A DNA stretch of 64,000 bases from positions 1 through 64,000 of the IMG/VR virus record IMGVR_UViG_3300009509_001033. The stretch is one strand, 5' to 3'. The notes under the pieces are model-generated. The model was not told the origin of the DNA, searched no databases, and worked only from the letters and a program-made list of their open reading frames with translations. Origin of the DNA: a virus. Below are positions 7,984-16,251 of this stretch, one piece after another; within the stretch, counting starts at the first letter, position 1, and every line of letters starts with the position of its first letter. The position numbers and the translations under genes were made by a program.

Positions 7984-9017
7984 AAAAACCCAAAGTAAGA
8001 AAACCCAAAGTATATACACCTATTGATTATCCACCTCCACCATTGAAAGTTTCTCCATTAAAGGAATATGTATTCCCAAAAGTAAAGGGAAGACCTAAAG
8101 TATTGATGATAGCTGATCAAAAGGGATGGGGAGCATGGAAAAGAGGTGAGTATATACAGAAGCTTTTATCTGATGAGTTTGAGCTAGATTTAATTGACCT
8201 ACGAACTTTCTTAGATAATTTCGAAGATATCAAGGAGAAAAATTATAAGGTGCTCTATGCTCTGCTTCATATATTAATGAGATATGGTAAAGTCAGAGAG
8301 ATGTCAGAGAAGATCAAGACAATAGCAACCGTGACATCTAGACAAATTCTTAAACCAAGCTTTGGTCATGAAATGGAAGCAAGGATAAAGAACTTTAGAA
8401 TTTTTACAAAACATGTGAACATACTGATTGTCAATAATTTGCTCGTTAGGCCAGAAGCAGAGAAATATTTTCGTGGTCCTGTTAGATATGCTCCTAGGGG
8501 GGTAGATCCTGATGTCTTTAGGTTTACGAAATATCCTATGGACAAGCAGTTTACAGTCTTCTATGTTGGTAAGCCAGTAATTGAGAAGGGTCTTAAGTTT
8601 TATATAAAGCCAGCATGTAAAAGGGCAGGGGCTAGGTTGATAACTAATACAAGAAACTTTACTAATGCATTATCTGAGGAAGAAATGATGCTGGCTTATA
8701 ATAACTCCAATGCATATGTGGTTGCAAGCATAATTGATGGTACTCCAAACCCTGCACTAGAAGCAGCAGCATGTGGAAGACCAATTATCTCTAATGCAAT
8801 TGGAAATATGCCAGAATTTATTGAAGAAGGTGAGAATGGATTTCTTGTCCCTATGGAGGTTAGTGCATATGCTAGTAAGCTAAAGTGGATGGTGAATAAT
8901 AGAGAGAAAGCAGCAGCAATGGGACAAAGGGCTAGAGAAACAGTTTTAAAAGGATGGACATGGGATTATATACTTAACAAGTATCAAAGACACGTACTAA
9001 GAGAATTATTAAATTAA
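7980..9017 (+). CDS. GT4 glycosyltransferase
   Basis: A 345-aa GT-B transferase. After a Pro/Lys-rich N terminus it has KVLMIADQKGWGAW, PRGVDPDVF, FYVGKPVIEKGLKFY and the E-x7-E loop in DGTPNPALEAAACG. It is a paralogue of the C-terminal half of the gene at 3844 and shares a 53-base identical segment with it. The ATGA overlap with the methyltransferase implies coupled translation. Sugar donor unknown. Confidence 0.85.
   Translation: MKKPKVRKPKVYTPIDYPPPPLKVSPLKEYVFPKVKGRPKVLMIADQKGWGAWKRGEYIQKLLSDEFELDLIDLRTFLDNFEDIKEKNYKVLYALLHILMRYGKVREMSEKIKTIATVTSRQILKPSFGHEMEARIKNFRIFTKHVNILIVNNLLVRPEAEKYFRGPVRYAPRGVDPDVFRFTKYPMDKQFTVFYVGKPVIEKGLKFYIKPACKRAGARLITNTRNFTNALSEEEMMLAYNNSNAYVVASIIDGTPNPALEAAACGRPIISNAIGNMPEFIEEGENGFLVPMEVSAYASKLKWMVNNREKAAAMGQRARETVLKGWTWDYILNKYQRHVLRELLN
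8760..8812 (+). repeat. 53-base exact repeat shared by two GT4 genes (copy 2)
   Basis: Identical to 5947-5999. The identity ends abruptly at a synonymous difference on the left (CTA versus TTG leucine codons) and at a differing codon on the right. Confidence 0.9.
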
Positions 9018-9036
9018 AAATGGTAGGAGGTTTAAA

Positions 9037-9738
9037 ATGGTAGCAACACAACAAAAATGGAAAGTAGATCCAGAACTACATTCTTGTGATAGAGAAGATG
9101 GTAAGAAGGTGCTGGACTACTACACAACTTATGTGAAGGAGTTTCTAGATGCTGATCCTTTAAGAGATTGGGAGAGCATCGAAAGATGTAAGGAACTATG
9201 GAAGTTCTTTCTATCTCTGGATATCAAGCTACCTAAGAAATGCAGTGTATTGGATTGTGGTACAAAGGATGGTCAATTTCCAGCATGGCTTGTAGAGCAA
9301 GGATATGAAGGTGTTGGTATTGAAATATCAAAGCCATATGTCAAATATGCTACTGATAGAGGTAGACCTGTAGAGTTCGGAGATGTCACAGATCTTCATT
9401 TCAAAGATAGATCCTTTAATGTGGCCTTTGCTCATCACCTATTGGGTTTGGTGCCTGATTACCAGAAGGCATATGAAGAGATGATCAGGACTGTTAAAGC
9501 AGGTGGTTATATAATCACTCTAGATAATATTCCTGGTAACCCAAGGAAGCATTATCAGCTTGTGGAAAGCCCAGAGCAATTAACACAGATGGTTGATGGT
9601 GCATCTCTTAAGGTGGGTAATGGAGCACATGCAGTTGATCTTGTTTTCTTTGACTACTATCCACAGGGGTTTGAAAAGGGAAGAGAGTTCTTGACAGTGC
9701 TACAGAGAAAACGTGGAGCACCAAGAAAGAAGAAATAA
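9037..9738 (+). CDS. SAM-dependent methyltransferase
   Basis: A 233-aa class I methyltransferase. Motif I is VLDCGTKDGQF (about 70-80), with GVGIEIS after the next strand, GDVTDLHFKDRSFNVAFAHH as the motif III/IV region and VKAGGYIITLDNI as motif VI. The C terminus is very basic (RKRGAPRKKK). A strong AGGAGG lies 7 bases before the ATG, and the gene follows a 19-base gap, so it may be translated more independently than its neighbours. Substrate unknown; a sugar or lipid acceptor is likely from context. Confidence 0.8.
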   Translation: MVATQQKWKVDPELHSCDREDGKKVLDYYTTYVKEFLDADPLRDWESIERCKELWKFFLSLDIKLPKKCSVLDCGTKDGQFPAWLVEQGYEGVGIEISKPYVKYATDRGRPVEFGDVTDLHFKDRSFNVAFAHHLLGLVPDYQKAYEEMIRTVKAGGYIITLDNIPGNPRKHYQLVESPEQLTQMVDGASLKVGNGAHAVDLVFFDYYPQGFEKGREFLTVLQRKRGAPRKKK

Positions 9739-9750
9739 GGAGACTAGAAT

Positions 9751-10458
9751 ATGAATGCTTTTATTGTGGCTCAACAGAGAACAGGGTCTACTTTGCTCTA
9801 TGAGTTTCTAGATTCACATCCAGGAATATTCTGTGCAGATGAGCTATTTATTATCAAGGGGAAAATAGACTGGAGATTCAGAATGATCAAGGTCTATAAT
9901 TGGTATAGGAAAAATAAGGGATGGACCCCAGACCAGTTTATTGATTGGGTTTTTAGTTTGTCTCAGCATTCGTGCATGAAACTTTTATATCACCAAATAG
10001 AATTTTTCCATTTGCATGATAGAGTATTCAGTACACCTATAATTCATTTGACAAGGAGAAACTACTTTCATAGAGCAGTTTCACAGTTTGCAACTGTAGG
10101 CACTATTAATAATAAAAAACCTGAAGCTTACATCTTGGATATAAAGGAAGCAATTAGAAGAGATGAAATGTGGGAAAAGGCATTTAAGGAGAATCTTAAT
10201 ACGAAAAAATACCTTAGAGTGTATTATGAAGATCTTGTTGGTAGACATGAGAGTGTTAGAAGAGCAAGGTACACTTTTATGAAAGAAAGTATTGGGAAAA
10301 CTGTATGTAGCTTCTTTGGAGTTCCTTATTTCGAAATGTTTACATCAACACCAAAGGCACTTCAACAGAAGGACTATTGGAACTATATACCTGATAGACA
10401 TAAGAAGCTACTTAAATTGATGTTGGAAAATAGCCTTCCAGAGAGTGTATGGAAATGA
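9751..10458 (+). CDS. Stf0-like sulfotransferase
   Basis: A 235-aa P-loop-like protein. Residues 8-14 (QQRTGST) form the 5'-phosphosulfate-binding loop, followed by LLYEFLDSHPGIFCADELF, which is typical of the Stf0/trehalose-sulfotransferase type. Residues 96-113 (IIHLTRRNYFHRAVSQF) match the 3'-phosphate-binding Arg...Ser region. These enzymes move sulfate from PAPS to a carbohydrate hydroxyl. An APS kinase three genes downstream would supply PAPS. It overlaps the next gene by 10 bases. Acceptor unknown. Confidence 0.8.
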   Translation: MNAFIVAQQRTGSTLLYEFLDSHPGIFCADELFIIKGKIDWRFRMIKVYNWYRKNKGWTPDQFIDWVFSLSQHSCMKLLYHQIEFFHLHDRVFSTPIIHLTRRNYFHRAVSQFATVGTINNKKPEAYILDIKEAIRRDEMWEKAFKENLNTKKYLRVYYEDLVGRHESVRRARYTFMKESIGKTVCSFFGVPYFEMFTSTPKALQQKDYWNYIPDRHKKLLKLMLENSLPESVWK

Positions 10459-11024
10459 GACTAAGTATTTTTAGCATGAAACGTAGTGGTCAACATGCCA
10501 TTATAAATTGGCTCTGTGAACAGGGCAAACCTGCTTTACATTTTAATGCATGTGAGCTTAACTTGGAGCCTAGAAATTTTATTGTTGAATATGGTAACGA
10601 CAAAAAAGTTATTCACCATAAACGTGATTTTCAACCGTTGTTGAAAAACTACAAATTGGTGATATACAATTTTGAGGATATACCTGTTGTTGATACAGGC
10701 ATGAAACGAATGATCATCATTAGAGACCCATGGAACTGGAAGGCAAGCAGAAAGAGGTCCAAATTGGCTCTGAGAGATGATATCTGGATACAACATGCAC
10801 TCAACCCTACCCCTAAAGTGCTCTTTAATAGGTGGGTAATGGAAGAGGAATATCGAAAAAACCTTTGTAAAAGTCTCTCTGTTCCCTTTACTGATGCAGG
10901 TTTCAGGGAAGTGTTTTGGCATGGCAGAAGTCATTTTGATAATATGAATGTGCTGGAGAGATTCAAAGAAGAGAAAGTGACAGTTTCACCTGAAATGGAA
11001 AAATTATGGAAGGGCTTAAAGTAG
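10449..11024 (+). CDS. Divergent sulfotransferase-like P-loop protein
   Basis: A 191-aa protein with KRSGQHAIINWL (11-22) in the place of the 5'-phosphosulfate loop and RMIIIRDPWNWKASR (87-101) in the place of the 3'-phosphate motif. The order and spacing match sulfotransferases, but the loop (RSGQH) differs from the RTGST of its neighbours. It may use another acceptor or be a related P-loop transferase. The start lies within the end of the upstream sulfotransferase, so the two are probably made together. Confidence 0.65.
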   Translation: MEMRLSIFSMKRSGQHAIINWLCEQGKPALHFNACELNLEPRNFIVEYGNDKKVIHHKRDFQPLLKNYKLVIYNFEDIPVVDTGMKRMIIIRDPWNWKASRKRSKLALRDDIWIQHALNPTPKVLFNRWVMEEEYRKNLCKSLSVPFTDAGFREVFWHGRSHFDNMNVLERFKEEKVTVSPEMEKLWKGLK

Positions 11025-11593
11025 AAAAACCGGAAAATGAAAAACCTTCAGATTGGTATGATGATCATACAGGAAAGGGAAGGGCATTTTTCCAAAGTGA
11101 ATTTCATCAAGAACTATATCCTGAGATAGTGAAGTTTCTAGATCGAAAGGATAGAATCATTGATTTAGGTTGTGGTGGTGGAAGATTGATACAGGCTCTT
11201 CAAAAAGAGTTCATTCCCAAAAGCTATCTAGGTATAGACTTTTCAAATGCTAGAGTTGAAGTAGCAAATTCTGCATATGGTGGTAAGTGGTCTTTCAAAG
11301 TGGGAGATATTACAAGATACAATAAGATCTATGAGAAGTTCGATACGTTTGTGTTGATTACCGTTCTTGAGCATATAAATGAGGATAGAAAAGTTTTAGA
11401 GAATATACCATCTGGAAGTAAAGTAATAATGGCCAATCCTAATAAGATGTCTGAAAGTCATGTCAGACAATATATATCAGAAGAGTATATAATTGATAGA
11501 TATAATGATCTACTTGAGTTTCAGGATGTCAAGATATTATACAATGCTGATAGTAGTCCTAGAATGTTCATACATAAATGCAGGAGGTTATAG
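11006..11593 (+). CDS. Class I SAM-dependent methyltransferase
   Basis: A 195-aa methyltransferase with motif I IIDLGCGGGRL (51-61), YLGIDFS, GDITRY and FDTFVLITVLEHI, the last corresponding to motif IV. It overlaps the upstream sulfotransferase-like gene by 19 bases and shares one base with the next start (TAGTG). It is the third methyltransferase of the cluster. A role in capping or decorating the same glycan is inferred. Confidence 0.8.
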   Translation: MEGLKVEKPENEKPSDWYDDHTGKGRAFFQSEFHQELYPEIVKFLDRKDRIIDLGCGGGRLIQALQKEFIPKSYLGIDFSNARVEVANSAYGGKWSFKVGDITRYNKIYEKFDTFVLITVLEHINEDRKVLENIPSGSKVIMANPNKMSESHVRQYISEEYIIDRYNDLLEFQDVKILYNADSSPRMFIHKCRRL

Positions 11594-12459
11594 TGGAGAG
11601 ATTTGAGTTGGATGTTTTGATATGTGGATCAAGTAGACCTCAGTTGCTTATCTACTTACTGGAGTCATTGGAGAGATTTATTGTGTCACAATCTAAGAAT
11701 ACTGATTTTAGATTATTGATGCATGAGGATTTTGTTCAACCAGAAAAGAGCAAAGAGACAGTAGAATTGGCCAGAGAATGGGGAGCAAAAGTAATAGCAC
11801 ATAATCCACCTATCGGGTATGGACCTGCAATGAAGCTAATGCTAGATAACCATATCAAAACAGAGTACATGCTGAACCTTCAAGATGATTGGGAGTTTGA
11901 ACGAACAGGTATTGATATAGATAGAATCCTATGGACTATGGACAAACACTCTAAAATTAATTGCATCACCTTTAACAAGAGAAAGAATGACCAAGCAGGT
12001 CATATTGTCCCTAATGGGCAGTATAAATATGATGGTTTGTTATTGTCATTATCCAAAGCATGGCATGTATTACCAGGAGTGTGGAGAGTATCAGTGGCAA
12101 GAAATAAATGGGTTCCAGCACAGTCTAATCCTGCTGGTGCTTTTATAAAAGAGTTTGGTGGAGTGACAGACAATAAAAAATTTTTAGAGGAACATGTTGG
12201 TGCATACTTTTATGGACCAGCAGGGGATGAAAGATGGGTTAGGCATTTGGGGCATACATGGAAGACAACACCATGGGGAAAAAATAATCCAAAGCTTGAA
12301 GCTGATATATCAGCCATAACAAAATGGAGACCAAAGTGGTTGCCACTTGAAGCAAGACCTACTAATAAAAAAGTAACAATAAAACCACATAATGAAGAAC
12401 ACTTTTTAAAACTTTTAGAACAGATGCCAGAAGATGTAAAGAAAGAGTATAAACGATGA
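11593..12459 (+). CDS. GT-A type glycosyltransferase-like protein
   Basis: A 288-aa GT-A/family-2-like protein: FELDVLICGSSRPQLL at the N terminus, then ELAREWGAKVIAHNPP, a GYGPAMKLML helix and YMLNLQDDWEF, which carries the acidic DDxE metal/nucleotide site. I place the start at GTG 11593: AGGAGG (11582-11587) is 5 bases upstream and the codon overlaps the previous TAG. An in-frame ATG at 11578 lies upstream of this ribosome site and is less likely. Substrate unknown. Confidence 0.7.
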   Translation: MERFELDVLICGSSRPQLLIYLLESLERFIVSQSKNTDFRLLMHEDFVQPEKSKETVELAREWGAKVIAHNPPIGYGPAMKLMLDNHIKTEYMLNLQDDWEFERTGIDIDRILWTMDKHSKINCITFNKRKNDQAGHIVPNGQYKYDGLLLSLSKAWHVLPGVWRVSVARNKWVPAQSNPAGAFIKEFGGVTDNKKFLEEHVGAYFYGPAGDERWVRHLGHTWKTTPWGKNNPKLEADISAITKWRPKWLPLEARPTNKKVTIKPHNEEHFLKLLEQMPEDVKKEYKR

Positions 12460-13151
12460 ATGCCGTACAGATGAATAATACTAGAACAGGATCTACCCTG
12501 CTATATAGACTTCTTAATTCTCATCCTTCTATATTTGCATGTGATGAGCTATTTGCAAAGGAGTCACCACATAACAAACGAATATGTATGCTCAGACCAT
12601 ATGAGTTCTATAAGAAGAAGATGTCTATATACGAGTACCTGAAGATGTTTTTCAGCTATAACTCTCATACATGTTTTAAGGTCATTCCCCATATCCATTT
12701 TAAAAACTATCCTGATCTGGCAGGTGTGATAAAAGGACTTCCAGTGATTCATCTTAAAAGGGATTATATAGCCAGAGCAGTTTCGGCCTTTGCCCATAAC
12801 GGTAAGCTTGAGACTGTAACATATAAAGACTTTATTGATGAGATAGAAACAGCAGTTTTGATAGACAATTCCATTGAGTTGTTTGCAAAGAGCTTTCCTT
12901 CTATTCAAGTTAATTATGAGTGGATGATAAAACCAGAGAGAGTTACTTATTATGGCAAGGAACTTACCTTTGCATCTAACCGTCTTAACAAAGTGGTAAG
13001 TGACTTTTTCAAGGTTCCTTATTTTGAAATGTATGCAGATTCGGTAAAGGAACTTAAAGACGATTACTGGAGCTACATTAAAAAACCAATTGTAGAGAGG
13101 TTAAAAGAAGTTGCTAACGATTTGGCTACTAGGACTACCATCAGCAGGTAA
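12456..13151 (+). CDS. Stf0-like sulfotransferase
   Basis: A 231-aa paralogue of the protein at 9751. TRTGSTLLYRLLNSHP (9-24) holds the phosphosulfate loop at the same residue position. PVIHLKRDYIARAVSAF (96-112) is the 3'-phosphate-binding motif. Both proteins end with a ...FFxVPYFEMY...KDDYWSYI block, so they share a common origin. The start overlaps the preceding glycosyltransferase as ATGA. The last 41 bases overlap the APS kinase gene, a direct physical link between PAPS supply and use. Confidence 0.82.
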   Translation: MNAVQMNNTRTGSTLLYRLLNSHPSIFACDELFAKESPHNKRICMLRPYEFYKKKMSIYEYLKMFFSYNSHTCFKVIPHIHFKNYPDLAGVIKGLPVIHLKRDYIARAVSAFAHNGKLETVTYKDFIDEIETAVLIDNSIELFAKSFPSIQVNYEWMIKPERVTYYGKELTFASNRLNKVVSDFFKVPYFEMYADSVKELKDDYWSYIKKPIVERLKEVANDLATRTTISR

Positions 13152-13647
13152 GACAACAATATCAAGAGAACTATGTGCCAAGCTTGCATCTATGGGCTAT
13201 AAGGTGGAGCTACTGGATGGTGATGAAGTGAGAAAGAATCTTGGTGGTGGATATTCATATGAAGAGAGACATGCACAGATCAGGAGACTACGATACTTCT
13301 GTAAGATCCTTAACAAGCATGGTATAGTGCCTATAGTTGCTGCTATTACTCCTTACGAACTATGGAGAGTGGAGAACAGAAAAGAGATAGATCATTATCT
13401 TGAGGTCTATGTAAATGCCCCATTGGAGCTATGTCAGAAAAGGGACGTGAAAGGTCTCTATAAACGTGCTCTGGCAGGGGATATAAAGAATATGACTGGA
13501 GTGGATGATCCATTTGAAGAAGCTTACAATTCAGATGTTATATGTTATACTGATGATGAAGATGTAAGGCAAAGTGTAAATAAAATATATAACAAATTTG
13601 TGGAGGTTATGAAAAATGCCGTATATAGAGCCAGAGACAAAAAGTGA
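13111..13647 (+). CDS. cysC: Adenylylsulfate (APS) kinase
   Basis: A 178-aa APS kinase that phosphorylates APS to PAPS, the sulfate donor of sulfotransferases. P-loop GLPSAGKT (8-15), LDGDEVR (35-41), the RYFCKILNKHGIVPIVAAITP strand region, NAPLELCQKRDVKGLYKRA and MTGVDDPFE are all classic CysC features, and the length fits a stand-alone enzyme. The only possible start is TTG 13111, because an in-frame TAA lies at 13102-13104. AGAGAGG lies 10 bases upstream. The start is inside the preceding sulfotransferase gene. The 3' end overlaps the next gene by 32 bases. It needs APS from the host sulfate-assimilation pathway. Confidence 0.9.
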   Translation: MLTIWLLGLPSAGKTTISRELCAKLASMGYKVELLDGDEVRKNLGGGYSYEERHAQIRRLRYFCKILNKHGIVPIVAAITPYELWRVENRKEIDHYLEVYVNAPLELCQKRDVKGLYKRALAGDIKNMTGVDDPFEEAYNSDVICYTDDEDVRQSVNKIYNKFVEVMKNAVYRARDKK

Positions 13648-13933
13648 TAGAAGAGAACAGATGGACAAGATTGTTGATCTGATGTTGGAACAGGATGTAA
13701 AGGTTGATGGTGACCTTAACTATATCCTGTTTTCTTTTTTCTGCAAGCACATGATGAAGATAGGTCCATCATATAACAAGATGAAAAACTTTCGTGGTGA
13801 GCTAATGGAAATTCATGATCATATAGAATCACGATTCTTGGTATACTACGAAAGAAACAAGATGGAAGAGAATGGTGATGTTCCTGGTGCAGAGGAACTA
13901 GTAGAGTTTATAAAGAATATGAATGATAAGTAA
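13616..13933 (+). CDS. Conserved phage protein, DUF6899-like
   Basis: A 105-aa helical protein. The MPYIEPE start, the central DGDLNYILFSF, PSYNKMKNFRGELMEIHDHIESRF and the KMEENGDV end match a small conserved phage family that I recall as DUF6899; the family name is from memory. GGAGG (13602-13606) precedes the ATG, which is inside the APS kinase gene. Function unknown. Confidence 0.65.
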   Translation: MPYIEPETKSDRREQMDKIVDLMLEQDVKVDGDLNYILFSFFCKHMMKIGPSYNKMKNFRGELMEIHDHIESRFLVYYERNKMEENGDVPGAEELVEFIKNMNDK

Positions 13934-13944
13934 GGAGAAATGAT

Positions 13945-14160
13945 ATGGCAATTGTACCCATTGATCTAACAGGAAGAGGAAGACCATCTGTTTTTCTCAG
14001 AAAGAAACCTACTTTTGGGCATGAGGATATATTGAGAAGAAGAAAGGTTCTTGGTGGTGGTTTCTCTAGACCTATTAAAACTGACCCACCAGTAAAGAAA
14101 CCAAGAGAGAAGACAGAAATAGAATTATATTTGGAGAGAATAGGCTATGGTGACAAATGA
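13945..14160 (+). CDS. Hypothetical basic protein (71 aa)
   Basis: A 71-aa basic, Arg/Lys/Pro-rich, probably poorly folded protein, with GGAGA upstream of the ATG. It overlaps the following gene by 14 bases. No family recognised. Confidence 0.55.
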   Translation: MAIVPIDLTGRGRPSVFLRKKPTFGHEDILRRRKVLGGGFSRPIKTDPPVKKPREKTEIELYLERIGYGDK

Positions 14161-14617
14161 TGATTGGTTAGATGAAGTATTATCAAAGACAGAAAAGCAG
14201 GAGATAAAAGAACGTATAAAGCTTGCCATTGGTAGAATAGAGAATTTGAGAATTGATGAAGCACTGCTTTTTTTAAAGGCACTATATCATGATCTTGATG
14301 ATCATATTGAAGAGAGTGTAGAGAAGTTGCTAACCGATATTGAATCAATGCCACAACCAAAGTACTGGTCACAACCACATGTACATAAATTAACAGATGG
14401 TCATTCTCATACTGCTAGTGGTACTTATACAGCATCAGTACCTAACTATGATGAAGATATAATTTCTGAGATACAGACAATAAGAGAAGAGTTATTGAAG
14501 ATGCAAAAAAAACATGAGCAGCAAGTGATAGAAGAACGAATGTTAGCATTTGAAGAAGATGCTGAAGCAGAGCCATTTAAAGAATATATTAAAGCTATAC
14601 GAGATGGGAGATGGTAA
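14147..14617 (+). CDS. Hypothetical protein with His cluster
   Basis: A 156-aa acidic, mostly helical protein. Around residues 78-92 it has HVHKLTDGHSHTASG, an H-x-H...H-x-H cluster that could bind a metal. A charged coiled-coil-like helix follows. It overlaps the gene upstream. Function unknown. Confidence 0.6.
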   Translation: MVTNDDWLDEVLSKTEKQEIKERIKLAIGRIENLRIDEALLFLKALYHDLDDHIEESVEKLLTDIESMPQPKYWSQPHVHKLTDGHSHTASGTYTASVPNYDEDIISEIQTIREELLKMQKKHEQQVIEERMLAFEEDAEAEPFKEYIKAIRDGRW

Positions 14618-14618
14618 T

Positions 14619-14852
14619 ATGGAAACAGGAACAGATGCAGCAAAAAAGAGTTTAGTAGAGCAAAGAGATGAACATTTGGAATTGATAACAATGGAGATCA
14701 ATGATTTAAGAACCATACTGCTTCCTGCTGAAGGTTTTGATGAAGCAGATGGAGAGGTTTTCATTACTATCTATATTCTTAGAGTTATAGGTGGATGGAT
14801 ATATTGGAGTGATGATGTTAACATGAATGTATTTGTACCGGAGAGGAAGTAA
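14619..14852 (+). CDS. Hypothetical protein (77 aa)
   Basis: I place the start at ATG 14619 because GGGAG (14606-14610) precedes it and it follows directly on the upstream stop. It encodes 77 residues with an acidic helix and a hydrophobic, Trp-containing segment (ILRVIGGWIYW). No family recognised. Confidence 0.55.
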   Translation: METGTDAAKKSLVEQRDEHLELITMEINDLRTILLPAEGFDEADGEVFITIYILRVIGGWIYWSDDVNMNVFVPERK

Positions 14853-15070
14853 TGATATTACTGGATGATATTGCTGAGACAATAAGAGTAGGTGATATGA
14901 TGATAACATATGATGAAGCATTTTATCTGCAACTTGATAAAGGCAACCAGACCTTTATTAATTCATTTAGATGGATATATGCTTATGATCATATTCATCC
15001 AGAAGGTGGTGAGCCAGATCATGAGAAGATTTTGGCCTATTTGGGATTGCCTGGAGGTGGAGACAGATGA
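14852..15070 (+). CDS. Hypothetical protein (72 aa)
   Basis: An acidic 72-residue protein whose start shares a base with the previous stop (TAATG) and whose stop overlaps the epimerase start. No motif recognised; supported by operon packing. Confidence 0.55.
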   Translation: MILLDDIAETIRVGDMMITYDEAFYLQLDKGNQTFINSFRWIYAYDHIHPEGGEPDHEKILAYLGLPGGGDR

Positions 15071-15888
15071 AACGAATACTTGTGACCGGAAGTAGAGGAT
15101 ATAGAGGAGAGAATTTGTATAAGTTCCTTGAGAGTGCAGGATATGATGTAATTGGTATAGATTCTAAAAAGGGACAACGTGCAGAGAAGTTTCCAATGTA
15201 TGATAATATAGATGGTATAGTTCACTTAGCTGCAATCCCAGGAATAGCAGCATGTGAAGACAAGCCAGCAGAAGCTATAGTCAGTAACTTGGAATCAACT
15301 ATCTATATGTTCAATATATCCAGGAAGAAAGGCATTCCATGTGTGTTTACATCATCTCAAGCTGCAAAGGAACCCAAGTCGAGTATATATGCATTTACTA
15401 AATATGCATCTGAAGTCATAGGGAATAGGCTTATTGATGAAGGTGCTAAAATAAGGATACTGAGACTGTCAAATGTATATGGTGGTTACAATTACCTGGA
15501 GAAGAAAAATTCTGTAGTAGCTAGGTTTGCAAAGGCAACATTAGCTAGAAAGCCTTTCGTAGTGCATGGTCATGGCACACAAATTCGAGACTTTATTCAT
15601 GTAGATGATGTTTGTAGAGCAATATATTTAGCTCTTCTTACAGAAAACGTAGTAGATCTTCCAATTGACATCGGAACAGGTATAGGAACCCAGATCAGTA
15701 CAGTTGCCTTCTATTTCCAACAACTTTTTCGTGCCAAGTTTACATTTGACTTTTCATCTGATAGAATAGGTAAAGAGAGTAATATAGCAGATACTAAAGA
15801 TGCAGAAAAAGTTCTGGGCTTTAAAGCTGAAGATAGATTGGTGCAGTATGTAGAATCATTGAGAGAGGAATATAATGGACACAATTAG
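15067..15888 (+). CDS. NAD-dependent sugar epimerase/dehydratase
   Basis: A 273-aa extended SDR of the GalE/WbpP type. It has the NAD loop GSRGYRG (8-14), IVHLAA (51-56), a TSS active-site triplet (95-97), the YAFTK dyad (Tyr108, Lys112), LRLSNVYGG, and RDFIHVDDVCRAI in the C-terminal substrate domain. It is slightly shorter than a typical UDP-glucose 4-epimerase. It would supply a nucleotide sugar for the cluster's glycosyltransferases; which sugar cannot be told. The stop overlaps a 36-residue gene. Confidence 0.85.
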   Translation: MKRILVTGSRGYRGENLYKFLESAGYDVIGIDSKKGQRAEKFPMYDNIDGIVHLAAIPGIAACEDKPAEAIVSNLESTIYMFNISRKKGIPCVFTSSQAAKEPKSSIYAFTKYASEVIGNRLIDEGAKIRILRLSNVYGGYNYLEKKNSVVARFAKATLARKPFVVHGHGTQIRDFIHVDDVCRAIYLALLTENVVDLPIDIGTGIGTQISTVAFYFQQLFRAKFTFDFSSDRIGKESNIADTKDAEKVLGFKAEDRLVQYVESLREEYNGHN

Positions 15889-15985
15889 AGTCTATATACT
15901 AGCAATCAAATATTGGCTTAGTGGTGATGAATGGAAGTTTGCCAAGGAGTATGCAGAAGCTCTAGTAAAGGGATTTAAGAAATGA
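15875..15985 (+). CDS. Small phage protein (36 aa)
   Basis: A 36-residue protein with a hydrophobic N-terminal helix (RVYILAIKYWLSG) followed by EWKFAKEYAEALVKGF. It overlaps both neighbours, ending as ATGA. Similar tiny proteins (aromatic helix, W...A...GF end) are common in large phages. Function unknown. Confidence 0.55.
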   Translation: MDTIRVYILAIKYWLSGDEWKFAKEYAEALVKGFKK

Positions 15986-16251
15986 ACTTTGATGATATAT
16001 TTGACCAGATAGAAAACCTTATTGATGGTACAAGTGTTGAGGGTAAGATAGAACTCGACTATACTGCAAAGTGTCTTCTCTGGACTATTAGAGCACTAGA
16101 TGAACTGCATAAGCTAGGTTTAGTATCTGAGGGACCATTCAGAATTAATAATGTAGAATGGGCCAATGAATTGTTAGGTGATTTTAAGCCAGCAATGCAA
16201 GATATAGAAGATGTAATGACTTGGATGAAAAAGGAGGGTTTTGTAGGATGA
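15982..16251 (+). CDS. Hypothetical protein with FDDIFDQI N terminus
   Basis: An 89-aa acidic helical protein. Its first residues (MNFDDIFDQIENLIDG) nearly repeat those of the next gene (MSFDDIFDQINDLIDN), then the two diverge. The shared end may be a docking tag or the trace of a duplication. ATGA overlaps occur on both sides. Confidence 0.6.
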   Translation: MNFDDIFDQIENLIDGTSVEGKIELDYTAKCLLWTIRALDELHKLGLVSEGPFRINNVEWANELLGDFKPAMQDIEDVMTWMKKEGFVG

